Source: CALRGE01 sp964360635
GTDB taxonomy: Bacteria; Patescibacteriota; Gracilibacteria; UBA1369; 2-02-FULL-48-14
Assembly (NCBI GenBank): GCA_964360635.1
Contig: CAYHXO010000003.1
Span: forward strand, 48,200 to 112,199
Length of the DNA: 64,000 nucleotides
Reading direction: 5' to 3'
Under the pieces are notes generated by a model that was given only the letters and a program-made list of their open reading frames with translations, did not search any database and was not told the DNA's origin. Position 1 is the stretch's first letter; each line of letters starts with the position of its first letter. Made by a program: the position numbers and the translations under genes. Shown here piece after piece: positions 49,180 through 57,868 of the stretch.

Positions 49180-51237
49180 ATGAATATTCCATTTATAGCC
49201 ATTGGAGCAAGTATTTTATCATTGCTCTGGGCAGTCGCGTTAATCGTATCGGTACTTAATAAAAAGACAGGCGACCAAACTATGCAAGACATTGCAAATG
49301 CCATTCAAGAAGGCGCAATGGCTTACTTAAACCGTCAGTTCAAAACTATCGCAGTTTTTGCAATAATTATTTTCTTGATTTTAGGCTTTGCCTTACCTGC
49401 AAATGGATTTTTAATTGCAACCGGCTTCTTAGTTGGAGCTGTTTTCTCTGCACTAGCCGGATACATTGGTATGGGTGTTGCAGTTAGAGCAAACATCAGA
49501 ACAGCTGCAGCCGCAAAAGATGGGCTAGCACCAGCACTTAACATCGCCTTCAGAGGTGGTGCAGTAACAGGTTTAGCAGTAGTTGGATTGGCACTTCTTG
49601 GTGTTGCAGGTTTATATTGGTTATTTGTAAACTCATTCGGTCTTTCAGTTTCTGAGGCACCTGGAGTTTTGATTGGATTCGGATTTGGAGCATCTTTGAT
49701 TTCACTCTTCGCACGTGTTGGAGGAGGAATTTTCACAAAAGCTGCAGATGTTGGAGCTGATCTTGTTGGTAAAGTTGAAAAAGGAATTCCTGAAGATGAT
49801 CCAAGAAATCCTGCAGTTATTGCAGATAACGTTGGTGACAACGTGGGAGATTGTGCCGGAATGGGTGCGGATTTATTCGAAACTTATGCAGTGACTTTAA
49901 TTGCAGCCATGGTTTTGGCGGCATCAACATTAACAGATAAAATCGGTCAGACTGGAATCGAATTTCCACTAGCACTTGGTTCTATTGCAGTTGTCTCTTC
50001 AATCCTAGGAATTTACTTTGTGAAACTTGGAGACGGTTCAAAAAATATCATGGCCGCTCTATATAAAGGAACACTCGCAACAGGAATTTTCTCAGCAATC
50101 GGTTTCTACTTCGCGACAAAATACATGATCAACGATATCAATATTTTCTTCGCAACAGTAGTAGGTTTAATTATCACTCTACTTATAAATATCGTTACTG
50201 AATATTACACTTCTAAGGAATACAGCCCGGTTCGTTCAATCGCAAAATCTTCTGAAACAGGTGCAGGAACAAACTTAATCACAGGTCTTGGAGTTGGAAT
50301 GCAGTCAACTTTCCCAATGGTTTTAATTATCATCGGTGGAATTTTCGCGGCATACTGGCTTGGTGATCATTCAGTTCTACAAAGCGGAATTTATGGAATA
50401 GCCGTTGCAGCGGTAGCAATGCTTTCAACAACAGGAATGGTTATCGCTATGGATTCATATGGACCAATCACTGACAATGCCGGTGGTATTGCAGAAATGT
50501 CAAAACTTTCAGCAGCAGTTCGTGAAAATACAGATCTACTTGATTCAGTTGGAAACACAACTAAGGCCGTAACAAAAGGTTACGCAATCGCATCAGCAGC
50601 ACTTGCAGCGCTTGTACTTTTCCAAGCATACGGTGAAGAATTAATGAAACACTCAACAAAAGAATTTATTTTTGACATCGCAGATTACAGAGTTATTATC
50701 GGTCTATTTATCGGAGGAGTTCTTCCTTTCCTATTCTCATCTTTCTTGATGGGAGCAGTTGGTCGAGCAGCCTTCAGCATTGTTGAAGAAGTTCGAAGAC
50801 AGTTCCGTGAAATCAAAGGAATTATGGAAGGAAAAGCAAAGCCTGAATATAGCACTTGTGTGGATATCGTTACAAAGGCCGCATTGAAAGAAATGGTGAT
50901 GCCTGGAGTAATCGCAGTTGCTTCCCCAATTCTAGTTGGATTCATTCTTGGGCCTCTTGCTCTTGGTGGTCTACTTGGTGGAGTTATCATCACAGGTCTT
51001 CTAATGGCAATCAATATGAGCAACGCCGGTGGAGCTTGGGATAACGCAAAGAAATACGTTGAAGATGGAAACCACGGTGGGAAAGGTTCAGTAGCTCACC
51101 ATGCAGCAGTTGTGGGTGACACAGTTGGAGATCCTTATAAAGACACAGCCGGTCCAGCCCTAAACGCGCTTATCAAAGTTATAAATACTATCGCTTTGAT
51201 CATTGCTCCGATTATTGCGACAAAATCACTAATGTAA
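49180..51237 (+). CDS. hppA: Membrane-bound proton-translocating pyrophosphatase, K+-independent type
   Basis: Pumps ions while splitting pyrophosphate. 685 residues and about 16 membrane segments. The active site is in DVGADLVGKVEKGIPEDDPR and NVGDNVGDCAGMGADLFETY. The position that separates the classes reads GNTTKA, with lysine, the K+-independent H+-pump form; K+-dependent enzymes have alanine there. Probably a main route to build proton motive force from biosynthetic pyrophosphate. Confidence 0.95.
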   Translation: MNIPFIAIGASILSLLWAVALIVSVLNKKTGDQTMQDIANAIQEGAMAYLNRQFKTIAVFAIIIFLILGFALPANGFLIATGFLVGAVFSALAGYIGMGVAVRANIRTAAAAKDGLAPALNIAFRGGAVTGLAVVGLALLGVAGLYWLFVNSFGLSVSEAPGVLIGFGFGASLISLFARVGGGIFTKAADVGADLVGKVEKGIPEDDPRNPAVIADNVGDNVGDCAGMGADLFETYAVTLIAAMVLAASTLTDKIGQTGIEFPLALGSIAVVSSILGIYFVKLGDGSKNIMAALYKGTLATGIFSAIGFYFATKYMINDINIFFATVVGLIITLLINIVTEYYTSKEYSPVRSIAKSSETGAGTNLITGLGVGMQSTFPMVLIIIGGIFAAYWLGDHSVLQSGIYGIAVAAVAMLSTTGMVIAMDSYGPITDNAGGIAEMSKLSAAVRENTDLLDSVGNTTKAVTKGYAIASAALAALVLFQAYGEELMKHSTKEFIFDIADYRVIIGLFIGGVLPFLFSSFLMGAVGRAAFSIVEEVRRQFREIKGIMEGKAKPEYSTCVDIVTKAALKEMVMPGVIAVASPILVGFILGPLALGGLLGGVIITGLLMAINMSNAGGAWDNAKKYVEDGNHGGKGSVAHHAAVVGDTVGDPYKDTAGPALNALIKVINTIALIIAPIIATKSLM

Positions 51238-53001
51238 TTCACTACTCATGCGCAATTCTTGTTGCCGCAAAAGTAAGTAAGTTGCAAAAGCAGCTCCTTC
51301 CGGAGTATCAAGAATTTTCTTGGTACTCTCACGATCGATATCTTCGCCCAAGATCAAACTAAAAAGTACTTTCATTGTGTCGATGTTAACTTGAGTTAAA
51401 CCTTTTGTATTAATTCCATACAGTAAAATATCAGCTTCTTTTTGCAAACCAAGAAGGCGAAATGGAACATGCAAATCTGTGCCAATTGAGAAACTTGAAA
51501 CACTATCAGCAAGTCCCTCTACTTCACCTTTGCCAAAAAACCATTCATCGACAGAATTTTTCATTCCACTCTCTAACAGTGCAGTAGCCAAAATTCTTGC
51601 TGAAGTTTGCTCATCAAGCTCATTTCTCTGCAAATATTCTTGCATTTTAATATAACTGCCAATGTTATCAGGCTCTATATGAAGACCAGCAAATCGGTAA
51701 ATCGAAAGAAAGTTTTCATCTAAGCCACCATTACAAATAATATCATTAGCAATTTTCTTTACTTGAAGACCGCGATTGGCAAAAGTAACCTCTTTTTTTT
51801 CAAAAGTTTTGACATCCGGCAGTTTCAAATCATATTCAGAAAGTACCAAATTTGGACTTCTAAAATTATCATTATTGTACTGAGACTCCCAAGCCAAGCG
51901 AGATTGAGCCCCAAAAAATCCATCTGCCACTTGCCCGTCAAACTGACTTTGAACAACGCCTGCCCACTCAACATCCAAACCATTCAAATAACTTGAATCC
52001 AAAAGAATTTGACCTGAAGAGCCTATTTGAAAGCTTGATGAAATCAAAGGAGAACCTTCATTCATATTTTGTAGTAATTTTTTATATCCTGCAATTTCCT
52101 CAGCTCGTTCAGGAAGTAATAAAGAAAGATAAATACCTGACCACACGTCCAATAATTCAGCAAAACTTCCGGAATCAATTCCGGTTTGATGCGGGGAATG
52201 ATAAAGAATATCAGACGGTCGTTGATAATTCGAAGCACGAATTGCTTTGCCTATCATATGATCACCTCGAACTTCAGAATCTTTCTCCCAATCGAATGAA
52301 GAAAAAGACCAGTTTCTCGCTTCCGCACCATGTTCTGCTGACGCCTCAACAAATGGACTATCGCTAGAAATTCCAGCACCGTAAGGAGGGCGAACATGTT
52401 TAACTTTATAATTTGGATTAGCAGTAAGAACTTGAATCATCCATTCAAAAAATTCAAGATCTGAGGAGAAAACTTCAGAAGACATATTTTGCATGTGTGC
52501 AGGACTATTAACATCTTGATGTTGCATACCATGGAAACCGATTTCATAACCATTCTCCAAAACCTTTTTTGCAATTTCTATACTGTTATTATCGGCAACT
52601 GATAATAAATACTCTTCACGACTCAAGTCTCCACAATTTTCGTCAATCCAATTCATCCACCCACCTGGTTCAGGCGACGCATCTTTAATAAACTTTTCAC
52701 CTATGTAATAAAAAATGACTTTTTGAAAATCCAAATTCTCAACAGTCTGAATCAATTTCAAATCATTTTCATTAGGTCCATCATCAAAAGTTGGTGTAAT
52801 TAAATTTAATGGATTTGAAACAGAATCAGGCCATTCAACACGACTCACAATCTCCAAAGGTTCAGATTTAAAACCGTCAATTTTAAAAACTTCTTCAATT
52901 TTCTGATGAGTATTTTCACAATCAAGCAAAAATGGCTTTTTCGTCGGACCAGCATCCAAAGTAAGAAGACTGGCCATTGCAAGCATACGAACTTTGTTCA
53001 T
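51229..53001 (-). CDS. Secreted polysaccharide deacetylase (NodB homology domain)
   Basis: 590 residues from the ATG at 53001, one base after the upstream stop (TAATATG); the ATG at 53031 would overlap that gene. A short N-terminal signal-like stretch (VRMLAMASLLTLDAGPT) precedes the CE4 domain: LITPTFDDGPNEND (motif 1), FHGMQHQDVNSPAHM (motif 2) and HVRPPYGAG (motif 3). The C-terminal half (about 310-590) is of unknown type. Expected to remove acetyl or similar groups from wall or capsule sugars. Paired with a GH3 hydrolase. Confidence 0.85.
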   Translation of the reverse strand: MNKVRMLAMASLLTLDAGPTKKPFLLDCENTHQKIEEVFKIDGFKSEPLEIVSRVEWPDSVSNPLNLITPTFDDGPNENDLKLIQTVENLDFQKVIFYYIGEKFIKDASPEPGGWMNWIDENCGDLSREEYLLSVADNNSIEIAKKVLENGYEIGFHGMQHQDVNSPAHMQNMSSEVFSSDLEFFEWMIQVLTANPNYKVKHVRPPYGAGISSDSPFVEASAEHGAEARNWSFSSFDWEKDSEVRGDHMIGKAIRASNYQRPSDILYHSPHQTGIDSGSFAELLDVWSGIYLSLLLPERAEEIAGYKKLLQNMNEGSPLISSSFQIGSSGQILLDSSYLNGLDVEWAGVVQSQFDGQVADGFFGAQSRLAWESQYNNDNFRSPNLVLSEYDLKLPDVKTFEKKEVTFANRGLQVKKIANDIICNGGLDENFLSIYRFAGLHIEPDNIGSYIKMQEYLQRNELDEQTSARILATALLESGMKNSVDEWFFGKGEVEGLADSVSSFSIGTDLHVPFRLLGLQKEADILLYGINTKGLTQVNIDTMKVLFSLILGEDIDRESTKKILDTPEGAAFATYLLLRQQELRMSSELH

Positions 53002-53002
53002 A

Positions 53003-54592
53003 TTATTTTTCAGATAAGTAATCTTTTGCACGATTTACGTAATGTCCATCAGATGTCTTAGTAAGCAAACCTATTTTAACTTTAAGTTCAAGAACTTGCT
53101 GTACTCGTGCATCAACATCTTCCATGCTCATTTCACCCTTTTCAATGGCTACTTCAACAGCGGCAACAATCTGATCTAAGTCACCGCTATTATGAAGCAA
53201 CATTGGCATAGTCGCACCTGCCATAAATGCATTTTGAAAAAGGACACCTGAGTTATTACATCCATCCTTTTGACTATAATTCTGAATAGCACCCATACTT
53301 AAATCGTCAGTCCAAACCACTCCATCAAAACCAAGTTTATCTCTCAATCTATGTTGAATTACATCTGTACTAAGAGTCCCTGGTGTATTCAGATCCATAA
53401 AACTCAATGCATGCCCAACCATTATTCCATCAACAGGATTCATAGTTGTAAAGTTACTAACATCTACACCGAAATCATAAGGTTCAAGCTTAGCGCTTGA
53501 ACCTTTAGAACGTGCATCAATAAATAAATTATCCAGAGGGTAATCGGACCGAGATATAGGATCAGAAAACAAGCTCCCCATTATGGCATCCTTAAAAGGA
53601 AGAAGTTCCCCGGATTTTCTTTTCATTCCCGAAAGCGTTTGATCGACAAGTTCATGTGGATTTACATCCATTTTTCCAGTTCCGGCAAAATGCTTTGGTA
53701 CTAAAAGAACTCCATTTTGTGATTGAAATCCTTTTTGAAAATGAAATGCCAAAACCATCACGGTATAAATCTTATCACTATAAGTTTCATCATTTTTTTC
53801 CATAAAATTAACACCATCTTTATCTTCAACCAAATCCATCACTGGACCAAAATCCACAGTGATTCCACTATGACGGCACAGTTTGGCAATCGCCGCTCCA
53901 TATGCTTCCATATCAAGACGAAAAGCAATTTTTTCTTTATCTGTTTTAAGTGATTCAAATAGTCGCCCCAAATCTTCTTGAGAAGGCAGTTCGATATTAT
54001 GAGCTTTTGCAAGTAAAATAAAACGCAACGGAACTCCAAATTTATGAGCATCTTCATATGTAAGCCCTATATGCCTTGTATATCCGCCAACAATATCCAT
54101 GGAAGTGAAGGGCGGAATTTTACTCTTAGCCATAATTTCTCTCATACTTCGTTGTGTCTCCTCAAGCGTACGGGCATCTGAACGAAAAATATGAACACCT
54201 CCAATATTTTCATCAGATTTAAGCCCGTCAGTAAGCCAATCACTGAAATTGATAGGAAGTGGCACTTTACGATGATTTACTACACGATCAATAGAGTCTC
54301 CCATCTTTGAATCATATGCGGACCCGTGAAGAAGTTGAGCAATCTTTTCTCTTAAAGTTAGATCTGCAATCTTGAATTTTTCTCCTTCATGAGGGAAATC
54401 AATCTCATCAGTCGCCTCACGATCACACGAGTACATTGTCAGAAAAACAGATGTATTAACAGCCGAAACCAATGCAGATATATTAAAAGCAGCAAATAGT
54501 TTCAATCCATTCTTCAACACATTTAATCCTACTTTTTTAAGCTTACTCCTACTCTCAGTCCTACTCTCAGTTTGCCTAGTAATATGCTCCAT
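53003..54592 (-). CDS. Glycoside hydrolase family 3, probable beta-N-acetylhexosaminidase
   Basis: 529 residues with a NagZ-like GH3 core: FGPVMDLVEDKDG, VPKHFAGTGKMDVNPHELVD and the nucleophile aspartate in WTDDLSMGAI. The His of the usual GHG motif is Thr (GTG); the following NPH keeps a histidine. After an unusual charged start (repeats TESRTESR, encoded by two 12-bp copies at 54548-54571), a hydrophobic stretch ends in FLTMYSC, a possible lipobox, so it is probably surface-anchored. Likely trims peptidoglycan or other glycans with the deacetylase. Confidence 0.85.
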   Translation of the reverse strand: MEHITRQTESRTESRSKLKKVGLNVLKNGLKLFAAFNISALVSAVNTSVFLTMYSCDREATDEIDFPHEGEKFKIADLTLREKIAQLLHGSAYDSKMGDSIDRVVNHRKVPLPINFSDWLTDGLKSDENIGGVHIFRSDARTLEETQRSMREIMAKSKIPPFTSMDIVGGYTRHIGLTYEDAHKFGVPLRFILLAKAHNIELPSQEDLGRLFESLKTDKEKIAFRLDMEAYGAAIAKLCRHSGITVDFGPVMDLVEDKDGVNFMEKNDETYSDKIYTVMVLAFHFQKGFQSQNGVLLVPKHFAGTGKMDVNPHELVDQTLSGMKRKSGELLPFKDAIMGSLFSDPISRSDYPLDNLFIDARSKGSSAKLEPYDFGVDVSNFTTMNPVDGIMVGHALSFMDLNTPGTLSTDVIQHRLRDKLGFDGVVWTDDLSMGAIQNYSQKDGCNNSGVLFQNAFMAGATMPMLLHNSGDLDQIVAAVEVAIEKGEMSMEDVDARVQQVLELKVKIGLLTKTSDGHYVNRAKDYLSEK

Positions 54593-54679
54593 AACCGAAT
54601 GGTTTGCCTGATTGTAGAATCATTCTTTTAATTTGTCAAGCAGTGCGTAATGGTGAATTCATAGAAGCAACTTAGGTTG

Positions 54680-54729
54680 TATAGCAAATTGCTATATAAA
54701 CGCTATATATTTGCTAACGTTTTGCTATA
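54680..54729. promoter_or_regulatory. Cluster of TATAGCAA/TTGCTATA elements upstream of the GH3-deacetylase pair
   Basis: A perfect palindrome TATAGCAA-A-TTGCTATA (54680-54696) is followed by a degenerate GCTATATATTTGC (54702-54714) and another TTGCTATA (54722-54729). The set occupies the gap 90-140 bp upstream of the GH3 start and looks like an operator array for a dimeric regulator. Confidence 0.55.
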
Positions 54730-55420
54730 CACCACTAACATTACTTAATAAATTAGCTTTAAAGTTCTTTAACTGACCAGCTAATTCTGCATCACTTTCA
54801 CAATACTCATCATATTTTTCTTTAAAAATCCGCTTCAGTTCAGTCAGATCGAGACTTGGAAAAGCCTCAAGCATTTTTTCAATATCATCAAAGCCAAGCC
54901 ATTCAGAAATTTGACTTAAACCATCTAAATACGGCGGAGCAAAACGATTTTCCTGTAAAATACTTTTCAAAACATCAAATCTCCTCACCTGTCCTTTGTC
55001 CAACATATAAATCATCTCAATAAACATAGAAAAATGTTCCTCCCAAAAAAAATGATGAAGTATTTCATGGGTTATCAAAGATTGCTCAAGTTCATTTGTA
55101 TAAAGATCACCGGCAGATTCTAATCGACTCACATTTATACTCATTTCATTCCCACCTTTCACATCATGATTAAACTGCCTTTTCAACCTTAGCATATTTT
55201 TCATATTGATGAATGCATCTTCTCCAAGTACAGACAAAATATATGCGTAACCATTTTGAAGAAAAGACAGAACCTTCTCTTTTGATGCATCTTCAACGAA
55301 AGAACTTTTTGGATCAAAACATATCTCGATCAATCTTTTTGAACCGGGAATCGGCATTTCAAATGAAGATTTAAATATGGGTTTGATTAGTGGAGGATTA
55401 GACCAAATATTATTTTCCAT
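54725..55420 (-). CDS. Putative metalloprotease-like protein (HExxH)
   Basis: 231 residues from the ATG at 55420; an upstream TTG at 55438 is less likely. SLITHEILHHFFWEEHFSMF carries an HEILH motif typical of zinc metallopeptidases, with a downstream Glu in FIEMIYML that could be a third ligand. The rest shows no recognisable family, and there is no signal peptide. A TATAAT 6 bp upstream of the ATG suggests a leaderless mRNA. Confidence 0.55.
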   Translation of the reverse strand: MENNIWSNPPLIKPIFKSSFEMPIPGSKRLIEICFDPKSSFVEDASKEKVLSFLQNGYAYILSVLGEDAFINMKNMLRLKRQFNHDVKGGNEMSINVSRLESAGDLYTNELEQSLITHEILHHFFWEEHFSMFIEMIYMLDKGQVRRFDVLKSILQENRFAPPYLDGLSQISEWLGFDDIEKMLEAFPSLDLTELKRIFKEKYDEYCESDAELAGQLKNFKANLLSNVSGV

Positions 55421-55426
55421 CTCCAC

Positions 55427-55432
55427 ATTATA
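55427..55432 (-). promoter_or_regulatory. -10 box, leaderless geometry
   Basis: TATAAT on the minus strand with 6 bp to the ATG at 55420. No good -35 is seen. Confidence 0.4.
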
Positions 55433-55514
55433 CCTCAAAAACCCTCACTCCGCCACACGCAACTCTTGCCGATCAAAGCAATTTCCCATACACTGACCTC
55501 CACCAAAAAAATTA

Positions 55515-55751
55515 ATGTTCAATCCTCTCAAATATCAATATTTGGCCAATTTTCTTCAAGCAGAAGATGGCGAAGCAAGCATTTCACTCAAACTGGGTGC
55601 AAAAGAACATACCCTAAAAATTCCGGTAGATTTTTTGCCAAAAGAACTTGAACCGGGGAATGAATTTATTTTGAAAATGATCCCATCGGAGTCAGCAAAA
55701 ACAAATGACTACGAAACAATGAGAAAGATACTTGAAGACTTAATAAATTAA
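55515..55751 (+). CDS. Small protein of unknown function
   Basis: 78 residues, soluble, with a beta-like start (EASISLKLGAKEHTLKIPVD) and a helical end (YETMRKILEDLIN). A second frame here (55466-55651) is a shadow. It ends with a 4-bp convergent overlap with rplY. Family not recognised. Confidence 0.5.
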   Translation: MFNPLKYQYLANFLQAEDGEASISLKLGAKEHTLKIPVDFLPKELEPGNEFILKMIPSESAKTNDYETMRKILEDLIN

Positions 55752-56410
55752 TCCTTCTTTTCTTTTTTCTCCACAGCCTCAGCACCTTCTTCAACCTTCT
55801 TCTCCGTACTAACCTCAATCTTAGATAGATCAACCGCCTCAGCTGGAGCTTCTTCCTCAACTTTCTGTTGAGCAACAGTCGCAACAGTTAATTCTGGATC
55901 TGTAATAAGAGTGATTCTTTCTGGAAGTTTGATATCACTAACGTGAAGCGAAGCATTAAAATCAACAAGTGCATCAATGTTTAATATCAATTCGTGAATC
56001 AAATCAGCAGGAAGACATTTAATCTCAACCTCATGAATGCTCTGAACAAGAGTTCCCTGTAGCTCTTTAACAGCAGGCGCAGTTCCCTCAAGTTTAACTT
56101 TAACACGAGTGTGAATTGCCTGATCCATCTTGATATTGATAAACTCAACATGAGTAATATCATCGGAAACTGGATGATAATCAACATGGTGAATCAAAAC
56201 TTTTTTCTTAGAACCTTCAATATCCAAATCAATAATAGTATTCTGACCAGCACTCTTATAAGCTCTTCTAATATCTCCGTAAGCCATCTGCAAACTCACA
56301 TTTTCAACTCCACGACCATAAAATTCAGCAGGGACTAACTTAACTCTTCTAAGCGTATTTGCTCTAGCTTTTGGGTCTCGCTTCTGTGCCTTCAGTACTA
56401 TTGTATCCAT
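55748..56410 (-). CDS. rplY: Ribosomal protein bL25, long (CTC) form
   Basis: 5S rRNA-binding ribosomal protein. 220 residues: N-terminal L25 domain (LKAQKRDPKARANTLRRVKL) and the C-terminal TL5/CTC domain (KLPERITLITDPELTVATVA), ending in an acidic/lysine tail. It has its own promoter at 56456-56484 and a leader of about 40 nt. Confidence 0.92.
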   Translation of the reverse strand: MDTIVLKAQKRDPKARANTLRRVKLVPAEFYGRGVENVSLQMAYGDIRRAYKSAGQNTIIDLDIEGSKKKVLIHHVDYHPVSDDITHVEFINIKMDQAIHTRVKVKLEGTAPAVKELQGTLVQSIHEVEIKCLPADLIHELILNIDALVDFNASLHVSDIKLPERITLITDPELTVATVAQQKVEEEAPAEAVDLSKIEVSTEKKVEEGAEAVEKKEKKD

Positions 56411-56455
56411 ATTATTTTAGTTTAGCCCCACCTGCGGCAGGGTATTAGCGGGGAG

Positions 56456-56484
56456 ATTCTAGCTAATACTTCCGCGCAGTGCAA
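56456..56484 (-). promoter_or_regulatory. rplY promoter
   Basis: On the minus strand TTGCAC (56479-56484), 17-bp spacer, TAGAAT (56456-56461). Confidence 0.65.
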
Positions 56485-56491
56485 GCCAAAA

Positions 56492-56520
56492 TTTACAAGT
56501 AGAATTCTGTCTGCTAAACT
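56492..56520 (+). promoter_or_regulatory. ybaB-mltG promoter
   Basis: TTTACA (56492-56497), 17-bp spacer, extended -10 TGC-TAAACT (hexamer 56515-56520). It is divergent to the rplY promoter, the -35 boxes 7 bp apart. Confidence 0.65.
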
Positions 56521-56543
56521 GCATCCACTTTAACAAAAAAATT

Positions 56544-56867
56544 ATGGGATTATTTGGACAAGCAAAAGACATGTACCAGCTTCAAAAAAAGGCAAAACAA
56601 ATCAAGAAAGACCTCGCAAACCTGCATATTGAAGCAGAATTTGAAGGAGTTATTGTAATTATTAACGGAGAACAGGAAGTTATGGAAGTTCGAATTTCCG
56701 AGGAGATGATGAAGCCTGAGAACAAAATGAAACTTGAGAAGGCTCTTCTTACAGCTTTCAACAAAGCAGTAAAGAAATCACAAGAAATAGCAGCTGAGAG
56801 AATGCGAGATGTTATGGGAGACTTGGGGCTGCCGGGAATGGCAGGTGGAACTGACTCTGCAGCCTAA
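56544..56867 (+). CDS. ybaB: YbaB/EbfC nucleoid-associated protein
   Basis: 107 residues. Dimeric DNA-binding protein; FEGVIVIINGEQEVMEVRIS is the family core and the tail AERMRDVMGDLGLPGMAGG is typical. Its stop overlaps the mltG start by 1 bp. The usual neighbour recR is absent here. Confidence 0.9.
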   Translation: MGLFGQAKDMYQLQKKAKQIKKDLANLHIEAEFEGVIVIINGEQEVMEVRISEEMMKPENKMKLEKALLTAFNKAVKKSQEIAAERMRDVMGDLGLPGMAGGTDSAA

Positions 56868-57868
56868 TGGAAAAAAGATTTTTCCAATTCGCAGCACTGA
56901 CAGTTATAGTTTTTAGCATTTGGCATTTTTGGGATCCACTTTGGAAATACAATATAAATGAAGCTGTAGATAAAAATAGCACAGAAAAAGTTGTTTTCGA
57001 GATAGAAAAAGGAGAAAGCGCAAAATCGATTGCCGACAGTCTCGATGATAAAAATTTACTCGTTGATTATCGCGCTTTTTTAAGAACCGTAAAAAGTGAA
57101 GAACTCGACAATAAACTTCGTTACGGAAAATTTGTTTTGAGTCAAAACATGACAACTCGAGAAATTGTGACAATTCTAACAACACAGGGTACTGGCGAGT
57201 TAGCCATCACCGTCAAAGAAGGTGCGACAATTGATGAAATTGATACTCAATTAACTGAACTTGGCCTGATAAAAACGGGCGATTTTAGACTTTGCACTTT
57301 TAATTGTGCTTTCACATACAACTTTTTGGGAAACGACAATAGCCTTGAGGGATTCCTTTTCCCGGACACATATTTTTTAGATAGCGCTAATTTTTCCTCA
57401 GAAACTTTGATTAATCAAATGCTCGCAAATTTCGACTCAAAGTTTACCGATCAAATGGAAACCGACCTCGGAAATAGATCAATTCGCGATGTAATCAAAG
57501 TAGCTTCAATGTTAGAAAAAGAAGTAAATTATGCAACACACCCAAATGACACACCTCTCGTTTCGGGAATAATTTGGAATCGCCTGGACAACGACTGGAC
57601 TCTCGGCATTGATGCAACACTCTTATATATAAACCCGGACGGAGAATTAACAGCAAGTGACCTCGCTTCAGATAGTCCTTATAATTCACGAATTCATAAA
57701 GGCCTCCCGCCTACTGCAGTTGATAACCCAGGCATTGCAACAATAATGGGAGCGCTCTACCCAAAAGATACAACTTACTGGTTCTACCTGACTGATCCTG
57801 AAACTGGCGACACAATCTTCGCCACAACTAACGAAGAGCATGAAGCAAATAAGGCGAAGTATTTATAA
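56867..57868 (+). CDS. mltG: Endolytic peptidoglycan transglycosylase MltG (YceG-like)
   Basis: Cuts nascent glycan strands at the membrane. 333 residues: an N-terminal membrane anchor (FFQFAALTVIVFSIWHFW), a LysM-like segment, then LEGFLFPDTYFL, the catalytic glutamate in ASMLEKEV, and the C-terminal IHKGLPPTAVDNPGI. All family landmarks are present. Confidence 0.93.
   Translation: MEKRFFQFAALTVIVFSIWHFWDPLWKYNINEAVDKNSTEKVVFEIEKGESAKSIADSLDDKNLLVDYRAFLRTVKSEELDNKLRYGKFVLSQNMTTREIVTILTTQGTGELAITVKEGATIDEIDTQLTELGLIKTGDFRLCTFNCAFTYNFLGNDNSLEGFLFPDTYFLDSANFSSETLINQMLANFDSKFTDQMETDLGNRSIRDVIKVASMLEKEVNYATHPNDTPLVSGIIWNRLDNDWTLGIDATLLYINPDGELTASDLASDSPYNSRIHKGLPPTAVDNPGIATIMGALYPKDTTYWFYLTDPETGDTIFATTNEEHEANKAKYL

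Noticed and set aside
49335..49841. 168-codon minus-strand ORF inside hppA
   Set aside because: Proline/alanine-rich shadow of the glycine/alanine-rich pyrophosphatase coding strand.
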